This document shows, piece by piece, positions 61,193 to 64,000 of a stretch of DNA of 64,000 nucleotides. The stretch's first letter is position 1. Each line of letters begins with the position of its first letter. Both the position numbers and the translations under genes were made by a program. The DNA comes from Pseudomonas sp. FeN3W (lineage in GTDB: Bacteria; Pseudomonadota; Gammaproteobacteria; Pseudomonadales; Pseudomonadaceae), in NCBI GenBank assembly GCA_030263805.2, contig CP136010.1, positions 4,665,001 to 4,729,000 of the forward strand. Reading direction: 5' to 3'. Under the pieces are notes generated by a model. That model ran no database searches. It saw nothing but the letters and a program-made list of their open reading frames with translations, and had not been told where the DNA came from.

Positions 61193-61711
61193 ATGCAAAG
61201 GCCGCTGTTGTTATTGCTGTCGTTGGCCTTGCTGAGCGGGTGCGGGGACGACGAGTCGACCTCATCGCGTGCACCCGCGCGAGTCGAGCAGCCCTTCGAG
61301 CCCAAGAGTGTCGTCGAACAGGAAGAGGTGCCGCCGGATCTCGATATCGAGTTGGCGCCGATCGAAGAAACGCCCGAAGCCGAGCCGCCGGACGTGGAGA
61401 TCAGCCTGCCTGAGCCCGTTCCCGAGGTCGAGGCGCCTGACTCGAAGCCTCAGCTTTCGACGGTAAAGCGAGCCACACCGCCAGCGAAGGTCGAGTTGCC
61501 CGAGCCTGAACTCGATTTGCGCTTGCCCGAGGATCTAGTCGAGCAATTGGCGCCGAGTTCGGGTGACGAACCGATGCGGCTGTTGCCGCCGCTCTTCGAG
61601 GGCAGCGGGCCGTCGCGATCGATGCAGATCGGCGGTCGTCTGATTTCCGGAGATACGGAAGACGAGGAGCTCATCGAGGGCGCGGAGATTCGCCTCGAAT
61701 TCAAGCGCTGA
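61193..61711 (+). CDS. Acidic Pro/Glu-rich lipoprotein of unknown function
   Basis: A 172-residue lipoprotein: MQRPLLLLLSLALLSGC with lipobox LSGC, mature Cys17 followed by GDDE (Gly-Asp at +2/+3). The mature part is strongly acidic and Pro-rich (VPPDLDIELAPIEETPEAEP, LPEPVPEVEAPD, LPEPELDLRLPEDL), then a short ordered tail (SMQIGGRLISGDTEDEE). It looks extended, as in wall-spanning linkers. GAGGAG is 9 bases before the ATG. Family not recognised. Confidence 0.8.
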   Translation: MQRPLLLLLSLALLSGCGDDESTSSRAPARVEQPFEPKSVVEQEEVPPDLDIELAPIEETPEAEPPDVEISLPEPVPEVEAPDSKPQLSTVKRATPPAKVELPEPELDLRLPEDLVEQLAPSSGDEPMRLLPPLFEGSGPSRSMQIGGRLISGDTEDEELIEGAEIRLEFKR

Positions 61712-61738
61712 GGTGCATGCGTTCAACGGCGCTGCGTT

Positions 61739-64000
61739 TTAGCCCCTCGCTGGCAGCTGCGACAGCAGCCGCTGCAGTTCATCGGCCGGCATGGGGTGGC
61801 TCATATGGAAGCCTTGCACCTCGGTGCAGCCGTCGTCTTTCAGCAAACGCAGCTGCTCCTCGGTTTCCACGCCCTCGGCCGTCACGCGCATCTGCAGCCC
61901 GCGACCCAGTTCGATCAAGGCGCGTACGATCGAATGATCTTCCATAGACTGCTCGATACCGGCCACGAAGCTGTTGTCGATCTTTATCACATCGAAGGGG
62001 TAGTGGCGCAGGCTGGTCAGCGACGAGTAGCCCGTGCCGAAGTCATCCACGGCCAGGTGCACGCCGAGTGCCTTGATCCGCTTGAGCCGGTCCAGCGTGC
62101 CCTGCGTTTCCCGCAGCAGGGCACTCTCGGTAACCTCCAACTCCAGCCGCTCGCCTGGCAGACCGTTCTTGCCGAGGGCCTGGGCTATCTCATCGAGCAG
62201 CCGATCGTCATGCAGCTGCAATGGCGAGAGGTTGACCGAGACGACGGTATCGGCTGGCCAGTGGGTCGCCTGGTCGCAGGCCTGGTGCAGTACCCAACGC
62301 CCGAGCGGAATGATCAGCCCGGTTTCTTCGGCCAGCGGAATGAACTGCTCTGGCAATAACAGCCCGCGCTCGGGGTGATTCCAGCGTACCAGCGCCTCGG
62401 CACCGACGATGTGCATGCCTTCGCTCAGGTAACGGGGCTGGTAGTAGACCTCCAGCTGCTGCTCGGCAATCGCGACGCACAGCTCCTGCTCGCGTTGCAG
62501 CCGCTCGTGCAGCCGTTTATCCATATCGCGGCCATAGGCGCGCCAGGTTCCCCGGCCGGCTTCCTTTGCCTGATAGAGGGCGATGTCGGCACAACGCAGC
62601 AGTTCGTTGGGCTGGTTGGCATCGTTGGGCGCCAAGGCTACGCCGATGCTGGCACCGATAGTGATCTGCTGGTCCTCGTAGACGAAGGGCGCGCTGAGTG
62701 CCTCGATGATGCGGTTGCAGAGACGATCGATATCGGTGTCTTCGCTCATCCGATGAAGCGCGACGACGAACTCGTCGCCGCCTAGCCGGGCTACAAGATC
62801 GCCGTCGCGGGTGTGTTGGCGCAGTCGGGATGCCACGCTGATCAGCACCTCGTCGCCAGCGGCGTGACCGAGGGTGTCATTTACCGGTTTGAAGCGGTCC
62901 AGATCGATGTAGAGCAGTGTCAGGGCCGAACCGCTACGAAGCGCCGCCAGATTCTGATCGAGGTAGTCGCGCAGCCGGCTGCGGTTGGGCAGGCCGGTGA
63001 GGGCATCATGCTGGGAGAGGTACTGGACGCGAGCCTGCGCCCTGGTTTCCTCGGTGATGTCGCTGGCGGTACCGCGGTAGCCGATCAGCTCGGCGTCCTG
63101 ATGGATGGCGCGTGCGGCCAGCCGGCAGAAACGCTCGCAGCCATCGGCTGCGCGATAGCTGCTGCGCAGCGGTGCGTCCTGTGGTGCCTGGAGCCAGTTC
63201 TGCAGTGCGGCGCTGTCGCTGATCAGCAGCTCCAGCAACGGGCGGCCCAGCCACTGGCTGGGCTCGTGGCCGGTGATCTGGCGAAAGCGATTGGAAAGGA
63301 AGGTCAGCCGAGCTTGCGCGTCGGTCTCCCAGATCCAGTCGGAGGCGGCCTCGGCGACATCGCGAAAACGTTCTTCGCTTTCTGCCAGCGCGCTGCGGCT
63401 GGCGGCCAGCCGTGCATAGCTGATGTCGAGCAACCGCAGGCTGCGCAAGGCATGGCGAATGAGCAACCAGGCGAGCAGCCCCAACCCCAGTGCCACGGCG
63501 GCGAGGATCGGCAGGGTGACCCATAGCAGCAGGCGCCCGGGCTGGGCCGGCGTCCAGGTGAGCTGGATGGTCGAGCCATCTTCCAGCGGTCGCTCGATGC
63601 GCGGACCATCGGTTGGCAGCGAGTCCGAAGCCAGGCGCAGACGCTCGATCGCATACTGCTCACCGATTTCTGCCAGCCGCTCGGCATCCAGCAGGTCGAC
63701 GAACAACAGAACTGATGCCGGCCCTTCGTCCTGCTCGACATCCGTACCTCCGGTGGTCAGTTCGGCCGCGACGACCAGCGCCGGCTGACCGTCAGCCCAG
63801 AGCAGGGCTGAGACGCCCGATTCTTCCTCGACTGCTTCTCGGGCTCGCGCCAGTAGTTGTGGTAAGCCGCGCTGGAGAAACTCGAAACTGTCGATTGGCT
63901 GCAGTTCGCCGCGAAACACGGAGTAGACCGTATTGCCTGCCGGAGTGATGACCAGCACCGCTTCGTAGCCGAAGTCCTTGTACAGGGACGGGCCGAGATT
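61739..64000 (-). CDS. Sensor GGDEF-EAL protein, N-terminus beyond window
   Basis: At least 753 residues are visible; the frame continues off the window (upstream residues NLGPSLYKDFGYEAV are in frame). Periplasmic CHASE4-like sensor, transmembrane helix (VTLPILAAVALGLGLLAWLL), PAS domain (WIWETDAQARLTFLSNRF), GGDEF domain with intact GGDEF and inhibitory I-site RDGD five residues upstream, then EAL domain with EALVRW, VSVNLSPLQL, ELEVTESALL, DDFGTGYSSL, IKIDNSFV and AEGVETEEQL. All catalytic residues of both domains are present, so it may both make and degrade c-di-GMP. It converges with the small lipoprotein gene (27-bp gap). Confidence 0.93.
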   Translation of the reverse strand, partial: NLGPSLYKDFGYEAVLVITPAGNTVYSVFRGELQPIDSFEFLQRGLPQLLARAREAVEEESGVSALLWADGQPALVVAAELTTGGTDVEQDEGPASVLLFVDLLDAERLAEIGEQYAIERLRLASDSLPTDGPRIERPLEDGSTIQLTWTPAQPGRLLLWVTLPILAAVALGLGLLAWLLIRHALRSLRLLDISYARLAASRSALAESEERFRDVAEAASDWIWETDAQARLTFLSNRFRQITGHEPSQWLGRPLLELLISDSAALQNWLQAPQDAPLRSSYRAADGCERFCRLAARAIHQDAELIGYRGTASDITEETRAQARVQYLSQHDALTGLPNRSRLRDYLDQNLAALRSGSALTLLYIDLDRFKPVNDTLGHAAGDEVLISVASRLRQHTRDGDLVARLGGDEFVVALHRMSEDTDIDRLCNRIIEALSAPFVYEDQQITIGASIGVALAPNDANQPNELLRCADIALYQAKEAGRGTWRAYGRDMDKRLHERLQREQELCVAIAEQQLEVYYQPRYLSEGMHIVGAEALVRWNHPERGLLLPEQFIPLAEETGLIIPLGRWVLHQACDQATHWPADTVVSVNLSPLQLHDDRLLDEIAQALGKNGLPGERLELEVTESALLRETQGTLDRLKRIKALGVHLAVDDFGTGYSSLTSLRHYPFDVIKIDNSFVAGIEQSMEDHSIVRALIELGRGLQMRVTAEGVETEEQLRLLKDDGCTEVQGFHMSHPMPADELQRLLSQLPARG

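Noticed and set aside
59699..61198. 499-codon frame opposite the MocR-type gene
   Set aside because: Antisense shadow; lies fully within a gene with clear domains.

Overview
The window is ordinary chromosomal core DNA of a high-GC gammaproteobacterium. Gene order and protein sequences match the Pseudomonas lineage, and the extended P. stutzeri group (Stutzerimonas) is my best guess. Supporting points are the runs csiV-mfd-gap-nqrABCDEF-apbE-nqrM-sthA, lolCDE-comEC-exbBD-lpxK-kdsB-murB-rne-rluC-sppA-maf-rpmF-plsX-fabDG-acpP-fabF-pabC-mltG-tmk-holB-pilZ-tatD, and etfQO divergent from etfBA. These correspond to a contiguous segment of the P. aeruginosa chromosome around PA3003 to PA2951, known to me from memory and not searched here. 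About 66 protein genes are supported. I recognised no rRNA, tRNA, CRISPR array, prophage or island.

Layout. Positions 1-6595 (minus strand) hold the edge of a small unknown gene, an SNF2-type helicase, csiV and mfd. Positions 6754-17236 (plus) hold a long-form GAPDH, the complete Na+-translocating NADH:quinone reductase operon with its flavin transferase (ApbE) and maturation factor (NqrM), and the soluble transhydrogenase SthA. Together these form an NAD(P)H-handling block. Positions 17380-18983 (minus) hold a glycerophosphodiesterase, a small periplasmic protein and a PilZ-domain protein. Positions 19083-29785 hold lipoprotein export (LolCDE), a DUF2062 protein, DNA uptake (ComEC), an ExbB/ExbD pair, and lipid A, KDO and peptidoglycan precursor genes.

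Positions 29786-30710 contain the only clear mobile DNA: an internally deleted IS3-family element of 587 bp that keeps both terminal inverted repeats and orfA but has lost nearly all of orfB. It sits seven bases from the rne terminator. RNase E follows on the minus strand, with a leader of about 500 nt. Positions 34448-47946 are a dense housekeeping block (pseudouridine synthase, HAD phosphatase, SppA, Maf, rpmF and fatty acid synthesis, folate, MltG, Tmk, HolB, PilZ, TatD) with many 1-8 bp gene overlaps. Positions 48056-53780 hold an AroP permease, a class V aminotransferase divergent from a TetR regulator, a radical SAM protein, a lipoprotein and a DUF1285 protein. Positions 53843-57508 hold ETF-QO divergent from EtfBA, sharing a control region with a perfect match to the PsrA consensus. 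Positions 57635-64000 hold an envelope cluster (periplasmic binding protein, DUF4398 lipoprotein, OmpA-like lipoprotein), a MocR-type regulator, an acidic Pro/Glu-rich lipoprotein, and a GGDEF-EAL protein running off the end.

No wholly new system is evident. The most useful leads are the deleted IS3 element, the shared etf operator, apparent leaderless starts for yceD and rluC, the long rne leader, a radical SAM protein with non-canonical cysteine spacing, and several strong unexplained hairpins.
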